Source: Phoronis australis
Taxonomy: Eukaryota; Phoronida; Phoronidae
DNA length: 43,488 nt
Reading direction: 5' to 3'
Assembly (NCBI GenBank): GCA_002633005.1
Contig: NMRA01000928.1
Location: forward strand, 1-43,488
The position numbers and the translations under genes are program-made. Under the pieces are notes generated by a model that saw nothing but the letters and a program-made list of their open reading frames with translations, searched no databases and was not told the DNA's origin. Shown piece after piece: positions 1 to 10,190 of the stretch (position 1 is the first letter of the stretch; every line of letters starts with the position of its first letter).

Positions 1-53
1 GCAATATGAACGATTGCGTCTGCAGTAACAGTCACGACCTCCGACCCCGGGCC

Positions 54-112
54 TTTTTTGGAGAATTATCACCCTCGGGGATAACGCCCTTCGGGCGATA
101 ATTCTCCAAAAT
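54..112. repeat. Hairpin / short inverted repeat (MITE end or structured repeat)
   Basis: The arms TTTTGGAGAATTATC (56-70) and GATAATTCTCCAAAA (97-111) are perfect inverted copies. A second small hairpin (GCCC-TT-CGGGC, about 87-96) sits in the loop. This is probably a terminal fragment or miniature inverted-repeat element cut by the window edge. No coding function is suggested. The repeat class is unknown. Confidence 0.6.
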
Positions 113-1064
113 CCACTTGGGCTCTAGATAACGGGAGATAACGACTTCGCCATGTAATAATCTATATAAATTAAACGTGGTTATGATGTTAAGTGATGGG
201 ATTGAATTCAGCGCTTTCATTCTCGACTGAGCGCTTTTAAAATTCTTCCGCTCTACAGAATCTTCGATAATTCACTCAGGGCACGTTCCATAAACAATAT
301 TTAGCAGCTGATTGACACGGGGCACACCAGCGATTTCTAAGCCATCTTCACCGAATCATTGGTATATCATGTGATCTCACACGGTCCTTGCAAGCAAGTG
401 CGCTAGATTTCGGATTTGGCGTCAGCTGTCATGGCTGATGCAAACTGGCGTTTACACATATTTAGGGCTGTGAATGGTTAAAATCGCAGTTAATATTTGT
501 CTAACACCCAGGGTGATCCGATACTGATATTTCCTTATTCAGATACGATGTTTTACCGACACTTTAAGTAAAAATCAGTCTATCAGCAAACATGTAAACA
601 ATGGTATCAATTCATTGACCAGATTTTATTTTTATTCACATGTTCAAGGTAAAATCTCAAAAACCCTGTCACAGTTCTGTGAATTATTGCTTCGTTTTTA
701 TCGAACTTTTATTTTTCCATAAAAACATTCTTGTTACTTCTCATACAAATGTGGAACATTTTGCAAACAATTCCTAATCGACTTTTGGAGAACATTGCTC
801 AAAGCACAATGATGTCTAAAAGTTTAAATTAAATCTAATCAATCATTTCCAAGTAACGATGTACCGACGTTAGCCAAACTTGGCCATTTTTCCAGAGTGT
901 GACATAATCTTAAAGAACTTTTGGTGACTAGATATTTTGAGAAAAGTAGCGGTATTTTCAGCCATTTAGCTATTCTATGGTCTTAAACATATGCATTTGT
1001 TCAACTGAACTCAACTATTATTAAAATCTCTTGGTCTGTTTACACAGCTATCTTTTCTATTTAC
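113..1064. other. Unassigned AT-rich sequence
   Basis: I see no convincing exon, RNA gene or repeat boundary here. Open frames are short and uninformative. Confidence 0.5.
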
Positions 1065-1065
1065 A

Positions 1066-1112
1066 TGTTCACGACGTTTCGGTTGGTCTATTCTCCAGCC
1101 ATCGTCAGGTGT
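1066..1112 (-). ncRNA. Hammerhead-ribozyme-like motif (Penelope-type)
   Basis: Read on the minus strand, CAC-CTGACGA (1111-1102) is followed by a possible stem II (GGCTGG / CCAACC around an 8-nt loop), then GAAACGTC (1080-1073) and GTG (1072-1070). This matches the hammerhead core boxes CUGANGA and GAAA, with a GUC cleavage triplet and a 3-bp stem I (CAC/GUG). Minimal type I hammerheads of this form are known from the repeats of Penelope-like retroelements. The first pair of stem II is a U/C mismatch and stem II has an internal C/A mismatch, so activity is uncertain. No Penelope reverse transcriptase is visible beside it. Confidence 0.5.
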
Positions 1113-1885
1113 TCCCGCGAGTACGGATATAGGGTACCCTCATGGTGTGATTTTTGTCTGAGGCAGGATTTGAACCCACTACTTCTGAAACTACAAATAA
1201 TTCGCGGAACCGACAAAACTGCTATTTTACCATTAAATACAGTTTCAAAAAACAAAGTGTTAACTGAAAAGTATTTCAACGTTATATGAAGGCAAGCAAT
1301 AAAATATGAAAGTATGTACATTCATGATAACGTACCCTCGCTCTACGTCTATTAGAACTCGGCCATTGAAACCCGCTCGTGGAACTATTTCCGTGAAAAC
1401 GATAGCGCTCTCACAATGCGCTATTCAAGACCACCGGCGTTCTCGTGCCACTTTCTGTTTTAATCACCATACTTCAGCCAGAGCAGATTCGCGTGAAGAG
1501 ATGTCTCATGGGAAAGTCACCCAGCGAATTAAATACGATTATGGAATGTGTAAAAAGCACACAGATACCTCTATTGCCACAGGTCGTTGGTTCGAGGGGG
1601 TCGGGCGTCATGGGTCTTTCAAAATAACACTCCCACAATCCAGTCAAATGGTAATGTGAGTGACTTACCACGCTTGTCACTTTAAGAGTGATCCTTATCA
1701 AGGGAACGCCCTTGTATAACCAGTTTAGAGGGATTGCCACCGCGATTTTGGAAGAGGCCCAAAGGTGAGCACATTCAAGGGCCCAAGTTATTGTTAACCC
1801 GCCGCTGGTGCTAACTACACCAAGGAAACCGCACAGTGTGACAGAATGCCTGTCTTATCTTCATCGGGAGATACAAACAAAACCC
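1113..1885. other. Repeat-derived sequence without a gene
   Basis: On the minus strand around 1155-1185 there is a tRNA box-B-like stretch (GGGTTCAAATCCTGCC), which may mark a tRNA-derived SINE or Penelope flank. No matching box A or cloverleaf was found. The remainder has only short open frames. Confidence 0.35.
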
Positions 1886-3094
1886 ACTTACACATTCTCA
1901 ATTGGCTGACATATTTTCAACAGCCCGGTAGTGTCTGGTGGATAGGCGTTGACATGTATGCAGATGATACTACTTTGTCTGTTGTGGCCAAGTCGCTGAT
2001 CGCTTGAAAGGACAGTCTCCAGTCTGATCTGGATATGGTTGCTACCTGGTGTACTGATAATAAAATGGTAATTAATGCTGAAAAAACAAAATGTACGAGT
2101 ATTGCCTCAGAGTAACGGCAAAGTAGAAGTAATCTTGAGCTTAACCTTGCTATTTTCAATGTACGCCTCAAATATGTTGACAGTGAAAAGTTATTAGATG
2201 TTACTGTAGACAAGACCCTCAGCTGGTCTAGCCATATTAATGAGACTGGCCAAAATTAGGCAGCGCCTTGGTCTTCTCCGGCGTATATCACCATTTCTTC
2301 CCACAGAAGGGCGCCTGCAACATTTCAGCGCTTTTGTATTCCCTCAGTTAGTTTATTGTGGTACAGTGTGGCCAGGATGCAATGGAAAATTAGTTTCCTC
2401 TTTATTGAAGGCTCAGAAGCAGGCGGCCAGACTTGTTCCAGGTGTGCCTTTTGACACTCTGTCAACTCATATGTTCATCTGACTGGGTTGGCTCTCTGTT
2501 CACAAATATTTTATTTATAGGCGTTTGTGTATGATGCATAGGTACTTTCACGGTACTGTACCGACTTATTTATCTCGTTATCTCGCACTTCTTCGAAATA
2601 GCCACCGAATCAGGCCAAGATTTTGTGCCTCAAACAATTTGGTTTTTTTCCAAACACAGATCTTCGTTTTATTCTAAGTCCTTCTTTATTCAGACCATCC
2701 AACAGTGGAACAATAATAGTCTTAAGGATGCTGACCGTTATGGTAATTTCAGACACCACCTCATCAGTTACCTGTGGTCGTCATAGCTATCCCAACTTTT
2801 TGTCTTTCCAATATATATACCATAAACATTTTATTTATTTATTCATTTATTTATTATATATCTTTAATTCAATTTGTAAATCCAATTTGTAAATACTATT
2901 ATATTTAATGTATCTAATTGTATCTAAATTTAATCTGTTTATCTAACTTAATTTAATTAATCTAATTTCTTGCTGCAGAGGACCATGCTGGATATTAGCC
3001 TTTGGCTAATGCCTATTTTACATTTATTGTATTTTTATCCTCTTTCAATGAAGTTCATTCTTCTTCTTATTATTATTATTATTATTATTATAAA
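1886..3094 (+). mobile_element. L2/CR1-like non-LTR retrotransposon (LINE), 5'-truncated and decayed
   Basis: The reverse-transcriptase catalytic motif YADDTT is encoded at about 1957-1974. It is followed in frame, after a stop, by the typical downstream box (WCTDNKMVINAEKTKC, to about 2097). A further frame at 2240-2482 encodes the thumb region (KIRQRLGLLRRI, then FVFPQLVYCGTVW). C-terminal remnants (HKYFIYRRL, PTYLSRYL) continue to about 2760 in shifted frames. The 3' part ends in an AT-rich tail and a (TTA)n microsatellite at about 3064-3092, as many L2/CR1-type LINEs do. Several stops and frameshifts show it is inactive. The upstream RT, endonuclease and 5' end are missing. Clade is assigned by general resemblance only. 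Confidence 0.75.
3064..3092. repeat. (TTA)n microsatellite
   Basis: About nine tandem TTA/ATT units, best explained as the 3' tail of the preceding LINE. Confidence 0.85.
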
Positions 3095-3442
3095 TAACGT
3101 GACCGCGTGATAATTCACCATAAATTATTTAATTAGGAATTGAAATATTTATTGATAATCCATGTAAATGCATATTTTGTGTATTGGCTACAATTTGTTG
3201 CTTAGTTTGGGAATTCAAGACAAACCGTTCAGTTTACTTCCAACTAGGCCTACATGTACATGGAGGTACCCATCTTGTGACCAATCTTGCCGTCTGGCAG
3301 CCTGAACTATAATTCCAAATAACGTTCCAAGTGAAAACATTCATTGGCGTCAAAGCTTGGAAATACCCAATGGTGTTCATTTTGTATTAATATCAATCTC
3401 ATTACATTCTTCCAATGCTCATCACTGCTTCCACAACTTTAG

Positions 3443-3756
3443 GTCAAGTTCGACAGCAAAAACGAACCTGCATGTTCAACTACAACAGAACACCCCGTGA
3501 CGGTGATGCTAGAAACTTCCAGCAACTTTCATTTGCACCTCAACCCATTGTCGTGTATGACGACGACCTGGATTATGCAATTCTGGAACTAATATACGAC
3601 CCAGATAACCCACTGCCAAAGCCATTGGAAAAGTTTAAAAGGCTCAGAGATGCAAACAAGACAATAAGTTTTGCTGGCCATCCCAAAGGCGAAGCCATGA
3701 ACGTGCAACTGCAATGTTCAGTGGTTCGCACGTCCTGTCAACATTTAATGAAATCG
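3443..3756 (+). CDS. Trypsin-like (FAM111-like) serine protease, internal exon with the catalytic-Asp region
   Basis: The exon follows a good acceptor (pyrimidine-rich CTTCCACAACTTTAG, AG at 3441-3442) and ends at a consensus donor GTGAGT at 3757. The frame is open throughout. It encodes an acidic stretch followed by LDYAILEL, the context of the catalytic aspartate in trypsin-fold proteases of the FAM111 type, then ISFAGHPKGEAMNV, resembling the glycine/histidine strand before the active-serine segment. It ends in phase 0, which matches the acceptor at 10191. The exon carrying the catalytic histidine was not found upstream in this window, so the gene is partial here. Protease fold is fairly secure. 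FAM111 membership is from motif memory only. Confidence 0.6.
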
Positions 3757-4288
3757 GTGAGTTCGGGTTGCAAGATATATTTTTACGTTAACAAATTTTG
3801 CTTTGGCGTGTGTTTACAATCTGTGGACGGATAGAAAATGAAGTAAACGGTCCAGCAAAAATCCTAAATCATGGTACTGGAGTCTTTTGTTGATTCTGCA
3901 CCTCACACACTATTATGCCATGGATAGTAAACTCATGGAAAAGGTGTCTCTAAGATACCCCAGATTCTGCGTATTTACTAAGGGTAACATCAAAAACGGC
4001 TGTGTACCCCTATTGCAATTGTCCCTTTTATTTTTTCGTGAACCATTCTGTGACATTTTATAAGGATATCATGTCTGTCGTCAAATGTTTGTGAGGGCCA
4101 AACCATTGAACTTCTTTTATATGAACACCTTTTTCCGGTAAAATAGACGGTTTTACACAGCGACATAATTTTGTAAGTAGAAGCACATCTTCGTCGGGCA
4201 GGAATGGCAGATTGAAGGACCGCTAACAAGTCTTCACTACAACTGAAGTGCGTGGGTAGAGTCAAGGGGAACAAAATTAAAGTATATT

Positions 4289-4395
4289 GAGAGAGAAAGA
4301 GAAGGAGTGAGGGATCGAGGCAGGCAGGGAGGGAGGAAGGGAGAGGGAGAGGGACAGGGACAGCGACAGGGAGTGGGAGAGGGAGATAGAGAGAC
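4289..4395. repeat. Purine-rich low-complexity tract (GGGAGA-type)
   Basis: A near-continuous G/A run built of degenerate GGGAGA, GGGACA and GAGAGA units. The open frames on the opposite strand rich in Ser-Leu-Pro are artefacts of this composition. Confidence 0.9.
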
Positions 4396-4617
4396 AAATA
4401 AAGATGGAGAACGAATAACACCTACACAGTACCCTTAGTGGTTTATATGTCACCATCAATGGAATTGATCATAGTGTGTTCTGGAAGGGCAAACTGTTCG
4501 GAAACTGATAGACGGCATTTGATGCACCCACATCCCACATATACATGTATATATGCGTGCATATTGTTGCATATTGTCGTCACTCTGTCGGGCCACTGAG
4601 CGTTATGTTGTTCGAGT

Positions 4618-5060
4618 TGACAGTTCGATATCTCGAAATCAATGGAAGTATTTTGAGGAGATTTGGCACAAGGATATAGGGCATCATTACGTGCAACTCA
4701 ACAATCTGACTCGCCCGCTGGCGTCAGGGGGCGTGACGTTTTCAGTATTTTGAGGGTGTGATGGCTTTTGGATGATATCTGGAGAACAGATCGACGGATT
4801 TCAATGAAGCTTGACGAAGAAATATGTAAGATCAATGCGCCGGCACCATTTAATTTTCAGGCGAATGCGATTACTTCGGCACATCCTAGTAGCCGTTTTG
4901 TTCTCGGGGGATGCATTTCATCTGTTATTTTTGGGGAATATAGTACTTGATGATATCTTGAGAACCGATTGGCGGATTTCAATAAAAATTGACACAGAAG
5001 TATGTCATGAAAATGCACAAGCACCATTTGATTTTCTTGGCCATGTTGTGTGGCAGTGTT
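4618..5060 (+). repeat. Diverged tandem satellite, block 1 (about three monomers)
   Basis: Monomers are anchored on GATATC-type starts at 4627, 4771 and 4949. The shared order is GATGATATCT-GAGAAC, GACGGATTTCAATGAA, a GTATGT-like box, CAATGC, CACCATTT-ATTTTC, then CCTCCTAGTAGCC-like ends. Spacing is 144 and 178 bases. Copies are strongly diverged, so this is an old array. The short open frames inside are not conserved between monomers. Confidence 0.7.
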
Positions 5061-5647
5061 TCCGGGTTTTATGAGGAGAAGTCAACGACCTCAGATTCTA
5101 CTGTGCGACGTGGGAAAATCTCAAATCCCAACGAAATCGACGCTTTGAGTACCAAAGTCGGACAATTAATCCCTCTTAATGGGTTTTAGACTTCGTGCTG
5201 AATTCCAAGTTTTATATTACTGTCATTTTTCCTAGATTCGTTAGCTATGATTCACAGTTGCCCCATTTATTTTAAGAAATCAGCGTATTTACTACAACAG
5301 CAGTCAGCACACATCAAAGACGCGCTTAAGTTATAACATAAAGTAAACGGACAGAAGTTGCAATTGTTCAGCAAAAATCGGGTGAGATCGGTGAAATACG
5401 CGCTACCAGAGAATGTGTTTGTCTGAGCTCCATGTTCATTCGTTGGCGGGAGGAATTGGTAATGAATATCCACTTACGGGGAGGAATAAAAGGATTTCGT
5501 CAGCCGATTTACTTAGTCTTTTTACCGTCTTAATCGGTCACTTTGTATACGGTCGATCTTACCTCGCCAATAGGTGTCTCGTTTACCTGTGAGGAAGGGT
5601 GAAAAACGACGCAGCAACGTCAGTCGTTCTGAAGAGTGTGTGCCGTT
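5061..5647. other. Unassigned sequence upstream of the THAP pseudogene
   Basis: No exon or repeat boundary recognised. The last ~150 bases could hold the THAP promoter, but I see no clear core motif or inverted terminal repeat. Confidence 0.4.
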
Positions 5648-6019
5648 ATGGTGTGGTGTATCGTTCCCGCTTGCACGAACTATGAATCTGCGAGGAAAGC
5701 GCGTATATCGTTTTTTCGATTTCCTCGATAGCCATTAATGCTTCAAAAGCGGCTCTCTGCAGTGAAGAATGGAAAGCACGCCGTTAATACCAAGTATGAG
5801 GCCGTGGAACCTGCCCATGCGTGTGGCCGTCATCTCGACCACAGTGATTCCACTGACAAATGCTGGCTTACCAAACAGCTCACGCCAGGGCAGAAACAGA
5901 GACTGAAGCTGAAGCCAGATACTGTACTTGGTGTGCTTCTATTCGGAAGGAAGGAGACAAAGAAACACAGGTCAGCTGTTGATCAGTTTTTGATAATGGA
6001 GAATTATAGTTGGCTATGA
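5648..6019 (+). pseudogene. THAP zinc-finger protein fragment
   Basis: From ATG at 5648 the frame encodes a THAP-type finger: Cys4 and Cys9 (CIVPAC), then SFFRFPR, a KxGKH-like middle, and Cys59-x2-His62 (ACGRH). This gives C-x4-C-x49-C-x2-H, within THAP spacing. THAP domains bind DNA and occur in transposases such as P elements and in host regulators. An in-frame TAG at 5729-5731 interrupts the domain. The frame then stays open to a stop at 6017-6019. No catalytic domain follows. It faces a P2X7-C-like gene starting at 6513, and the two converge. The compact spacing suggests an internally deleted element. THAP identity fairly sure; gene dead. Confidence 0.65.
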
Positions 6020-6090
6020 AAACATAAACAACTACAATTAGTTTAAGGCATGAGAACATAGCGTTTTACATGAAATGTTTGAAGACTTAC

Positions 6091-6513
6091 ACGCTCGTCA
6101 GGCTTCTGTTTCGACCTCTGGGTATAGGATGTTTTCGCCAGTTCATTTCCCTGCCCTAAAAACGTGGTTAGCACACCTCTTTTTAGATGCGATGCAAAAT
6201 CCGGATGCTCAGTGAGACACATCTGCGCATCTCCAAGAAGGCGTTTCACTTGCGGAATTTCGTGGCAGCAAACGCAAGGGTCAGTCTTTTCCATTATGAT
6301 CGTGCAGTTAGCGCACTGATACCATGACAAGTCATCCAAACGGTTTGCGGAACTCTCCGTACGTTCAGTTGTCAGTGCACGTTCACGCCGCCTCTCTAGT
6401 ATTTCTTGATCAGTGTATTCCGGTTTGAACTAATAGCCTGTGAAACCTAATGATCGACCAGTGAAGTTTTCTTCGGATGAGCACTCGTGTATGTCGGGAA
6501 TGCAAGTTGCCAT
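6091..6513 (-). pseudogene. P2X7 C-terminal (ballast) domain-like protein, first exon
   Basis: On the minus strand an ATG at 6513-6511 opens a frame with an in-frame TAG at 6432-6430. It then continues through YTDQEILERRRERA to the diagnostic block: LSWYQCANCTIIMEK, then CVCCHEIPQV, then MCLTEHPDF. This is the cysteine-rich zinc-binding part of the P2X7 cytoplasmic ballast domain (pattern W-x-C-x2-C-x2-M, ExxCC). It ends at a consensus donor GTAAGT (6090-6085). The second exon, expected to encode HVAYRQFVRW-like sequence, is absent between here and the THAP gene. There is no channel domain, so this belongs to the stand-alone ballast-domain family. The function of that family is not known to me. 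Confidence 0.65.
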
Positions 6514-6617
6514 GGTGACGTTTATGATTTTGCGTTTTGTTTCAAAATGATTTGTTCTCGCCTTAACCAATGCTTATATAAAACTGAAACAAAGCCTGTC
6601 TCTTAGATATAATTTGT

Positions 6618-7574
6618 GACGCCTTTGGAGTGTTCGTGAGTGCAAATGTTTTGAGAAGCCAGCAATGAATAAATCATTGCATAACCGGCTTTTGATGCAA
6701 TGAAGGTAATTGATCGGGCACCGAGGCCGTGTGAGCGCATGCTACATCAGAGCTTGCTGACAGAAATCTGATGTAAAACAATAACTTAATTTTATGTCCT
6801 ATGGTCAGATGTTAGGGGAATCCTTGTAGGTATACATATATATTATTTGAATCACTATTACTGTACAACTTTTTCCCTGACGTTTCTGTGGAAGGGGAAA
6901 CTGACTTTGCAGCCCCCCACGAGAAAATATATTTGCAGTTTCGCAACTAATTCACCAAAATAGTCAAATGCACGTTGTTTCTTTGGCTCGTTATTATAGC
7001 CTTTTTGTGGCCTGAAGTCTAGTTTCTAAGTTTGGCTAGTTTATGTTCATGATGCCAGTCCGGCGACGACGGGCCTGATCGGCTTCCGAGCCAGTGGCTG
7101 GGATAGCAACTGTTTTGTGAACTTAGAGCTGAAAAAATCACGTGCCTAAAATGACAACACACAGCTATGTTCTCCTGTTTGTATTTCACGGAAGAATATT
7201 TCGAAATTATCACCGAACACACCCCAAACTCCTGTGAATGATCATGGGCAATTGGTCTACCAAACTTTGTGAGCTACAGTACTTTCAAATACCTATAAAT
7301 CCGTGACAGTGAATTAAAACAACACAGAACAGAACTCGATGAAATTGTAAAGATTTTACATCGAATTTTGATGAATTTAAGCGATACGCCAGTAAGCTTG
7401 TAGTAAACTGCTGAACAGACTGGCTTCGAAACTGTGACGTCATTTGTTACTTTCAACTTCTTTGCCTGTCGCCAGTTGTCAGGTAAAACAACTGGGCTTG
7501 CTGTTATCGAGTGGAACTATTCGATCGCATTTGATACAAAATAGGTTGTGTTTTTGAGTGTCATTCTCCTTTAA
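6618..7574 (+). repeat. Dispersed ~1 kb repeat, copy 1
   Basis: Runs from GCCTTTGGAGTG to CATTCTCCTTTAA and matches 39739-40757 in the same orientation. Shared blocks include AGCCAGCAATGAATAAATCA and CCCCAAACTCCTGT. No protein motif is present, so it is likely a non-autonomous transposon. Terminal repeats were not resolved. Confidence 0.75.
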
Positions 7575-7839
7575 GAGGTACGCGTAAGATTCCGAGAATG
7601 GGGCACGGCACGACCGTATAACTTTTTTGTCTACGATTTCTACGTCCGATCGGCAACATCACAATTCAGTTTTCGAAACATCAGATTTGAGTTGGCGACA
7701 TAAGATTTTTGCCAGCTCGCCAAATGCGACTTGACGTTAACCTAAGGTCGAGCAACTGGAACCGATTGAATAATTTCATTGAACGTTGGCATAAAGGTCT
7801 TTCATTTGATATTTTGGTGGATTCAAATACTTCAGCGCC

Positions 7840-9262
7840 ATGTTGTGTTTAAGAGTTTTTGGATTATGTGTAGAGAACTGGTTAAAAGATTTCCATGAAA
7901 GTTAACTCAGAGGTATCTGATGGCAGTGCAATTGCACTCTGTAATTTCTATGCACATTCAATCACTTCAGAATCTGTAGTGGATATTTTGTTTTCGGTAA
8001 GGGATTTGTTGTTTGGAGAAAAGCATTTGTGGATAATATCTAGGGATCCGATTTTTGAATTTCACAAAGTTGAACCATCAGATTGCGCCAGCTCCACTGG
8101 ATTTTCATGCGGATTCAGCTACAGCAGCGCCTACTAATAGCCATTTTGTGCGAGAACGTTTCTGGATGACGTGCATGCGCACATCCAAAGGAGGCTCGAT
8201 CGACCCCCCATTTCGCGAAGTGGGCAAAAAAGGTCAATCTCAGAGAAATTAAGTCTCCGAAAAAAGTGGAAAACGCAAGAAAAGTCCTTTTAAAACCAAG
8301 AACCAGCAAAATTCGGGTGATGTACAATTCATTGCTCTGAACATACCAAGTGAATCTTAGTAAAAGGTCCACATTCTCAAAATTTGAGCCCCCGTTTTTA
8401 GGCTGGGAGCGTGCATAACTGGAGAACCGGTTGAAGGATGTTAGTGAATGTTGCTGAAGGGCTTGGGATATGACAATGTGCCGACATCAATAAATTTTCG
8501 GGCGCATTCAAACGACTGAAGCACCTCCAAGGAAAAGGAGCATTTTAAATGTTGTTTGGAGGAAAAAAACTTTCCAGATGATATCTAGAGAAATGTTAGA
8601 CTGATATCCGAGCGGATTCAACTACATGTAGTAATGCCCTCCATATTTGTTTTTCTGTGAGAGTGTTTCGGGATGATATGTAAAGGAATTCAACGAGAGT
8701 TGACAGACAGATATGTGATGGCAATGCAGCAGCAACATTAAATTTTCGAGCTCATTCGACCACTGCAGCACCTCCTAGTGGGATTTTCAATAGTTGTTTG
8801 GAAGAAGATGTTTGCTGGATGATATCCAGAGGAGTGATTGACGGATTGACACATGTTCATGATGTCAGTGCTCGGGCACAGTATTACTTTGGGCGGATTC
8901 GACCACTATATATTATAGAATAATTGTGGGCTGTCTGGTTGTACGAGATGTGCTCAGGCCAGTCGGTTGGGACCAATGTTATGGAATCCTTTCCAGATAT
9001 CTTGAGACTTGATCAACGGATGTTAATAAAACTTCACACAGAGGTATGTGATATCAATGCTGTGGGACCATTAGATTTTCTGGCAACTTCAGCTGTTTGC
9101 CGGGGTGAATAGCATTTCAGGATGATATCAAGAAAAAAGATTGGTGCATTTGAATGTCACTTAACACAGGTTTGTGATGTCAATGCGCTTCCATCATTAC
9201 ATTTCGTATGGATTCAACTACTTCAGCATCTCCTGTTGGCCCCTAGCATCATATTGTTTGAG
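7840..9262 (+). repeat. Diverged tandem satellite, block 2 (about seven to eight monomers)
   Basis: Same family as 4618-5060. Monomer anchors lie at about 7861, 8031, 8165, 8577, 8672, 8818, 8996 and 9121. Spacing is mostly 125-178 bases, with one short unit at 95. The CACCATTAGATTTTC and ATTCAACTACTTCAGCA boxes recur downstream of each anchor. The jump from 8165 to 8577 is explained by a ~240-base miniature transposon inserted inside a monomer. High divergence argues for age. Confidence 0.75.
8175..8416 (+). mobile_element. Miniature inverted-repeat element, GCGCGCACCCA family, copy 1
   Basis: Degenerate ends ATGCGCACATCCA and TGGGAGCGTGCAT. The interior shares GCGAAGTGGGCAAAAA, AAAAGTCC and CAAAAGGTCC-like blocks with copies at 11962-12199 and 41532-41791. 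It splits a satellite monomer between 'GGATGACGTGC' and 'AACTGGAGAACC'. Confidence 0.7.
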
Positions 9263-10190
9263 GTGCACCGTGGGGGCATATCAACGCCCCAATGTTGCTC
9301 TTGTATACTAACAAAAAACTAGTTGACACTCGTGCGTGAGCCCTTGTCGTTCCAATTGCCCATTCATCTGGTGAGATCAATAGGGCACAAAACTGAGTCG
9401 CAAGCTCGATCATGTCGTCTTGCAGTGTACCTTGTCTCATTAATACAAGTGTTTTAGTTCGTCATTCTTTTAAGTAACTCACTACATAAACAAGCCTAAC
9501 ACAGTGGTTTTGTATTATCATGATAATGCATGTGGATCTTTTTTTAACTTGTATTGACTGTTTGTGTATGGTGGCTTTTAGTGTAGCAAACTATATTGTC
9601 CAATATGGCGCTCGGATTGCCAATAGAACGGACGGAACCAAAATGGGATGGAAATGCAAAAAATGGGAAAAAAGGCGTTTGAAATTAGCGCAATTGTATG
9701 ATTGATTTAATAGCCCGCCATCAAATTGTTGGGAATGCCAGTTTTTGAACTGGAAAATTATGTAATATCAAAGCAGCAGTGTGGAATGAGAGACACTTTC
9801 GGGTGCTACATTTACACGTATGTACGTGTTTACGTGCAATTTAAATTTCTACTTGTTTGTGTGTGCAATCTGGGAACACAAAGCGATAACAAATCCGGCC
9901 TTCCCATCATAACAATTTTTCCGATGTCTCCTACTTCCTTCCCGTTCTCGTCCTTGCTTCCTGTTTCTCGCCCATCCTTCCCATTTTTGTGTGTGTCCCT
10001 CTCATTGACAGTCCGAACCTATTGTGGATGATAAATCCCCAGTAGTTAATGTATTTATGCTTATCAAAATGTCTACCACAATGTTGTTTCAGAAATTTAA
10101 CTTCAAGCACAAATGTAACTAGAAAAGTCTCACAAAACGGTGAGATTAATGAAAACAACATTCTGCATGGATTATTTTGCTTCTTTTCAG
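9263..10190. other. Intron sequence, no feature recognised
   Basis: AT-rich sequence with short open frames only. The branch and pyrimidine region before 10190 serves the protease acceptor. Confidence 0.4.

Larger units (their letters stand above)
3757..10190 (+). other. Long intron of the protease gene
   Basis: Bounded by GTGAGT at 3757 and the AG at 10189-10190. It holds the purine-rich tract, both blocks of the diverged satellite, the THAP/P2X7-C pseudogene pair, one copy of a ~1 kb dispersed repeat and a miniature transposon. The intron assignment depends on the two protease exons belonging together, which the matching phases and complementary catalytic motifs support. Confidence 0.5.

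Noticed and set aside
1140-1210. Possible tRNA gene on the minus strand
   Set aside because: A box-B-like GGGTTCAAATCC is present but no box A, acceptor stem or anticodon arm can be drawn. At most it is a tRNA-derived repeat relic.
3990-4459. Ser-Leu-Pro-rich minus-strand frames
   Set aside because: They are translations of the purine-rich low-complexity tract.
5738-6019. Independent small gene starting at 5738
   Set aside because: It is in frame with the THAP start at 5648 and is simply the part after the in-frame TAG.
7421-7442. Second hammerhead-like GAAAC box in the ~1 kb repeat (also about 40617)
   Set aside because: No CUGANGA box lies at a suitable distance in either repeat copy.
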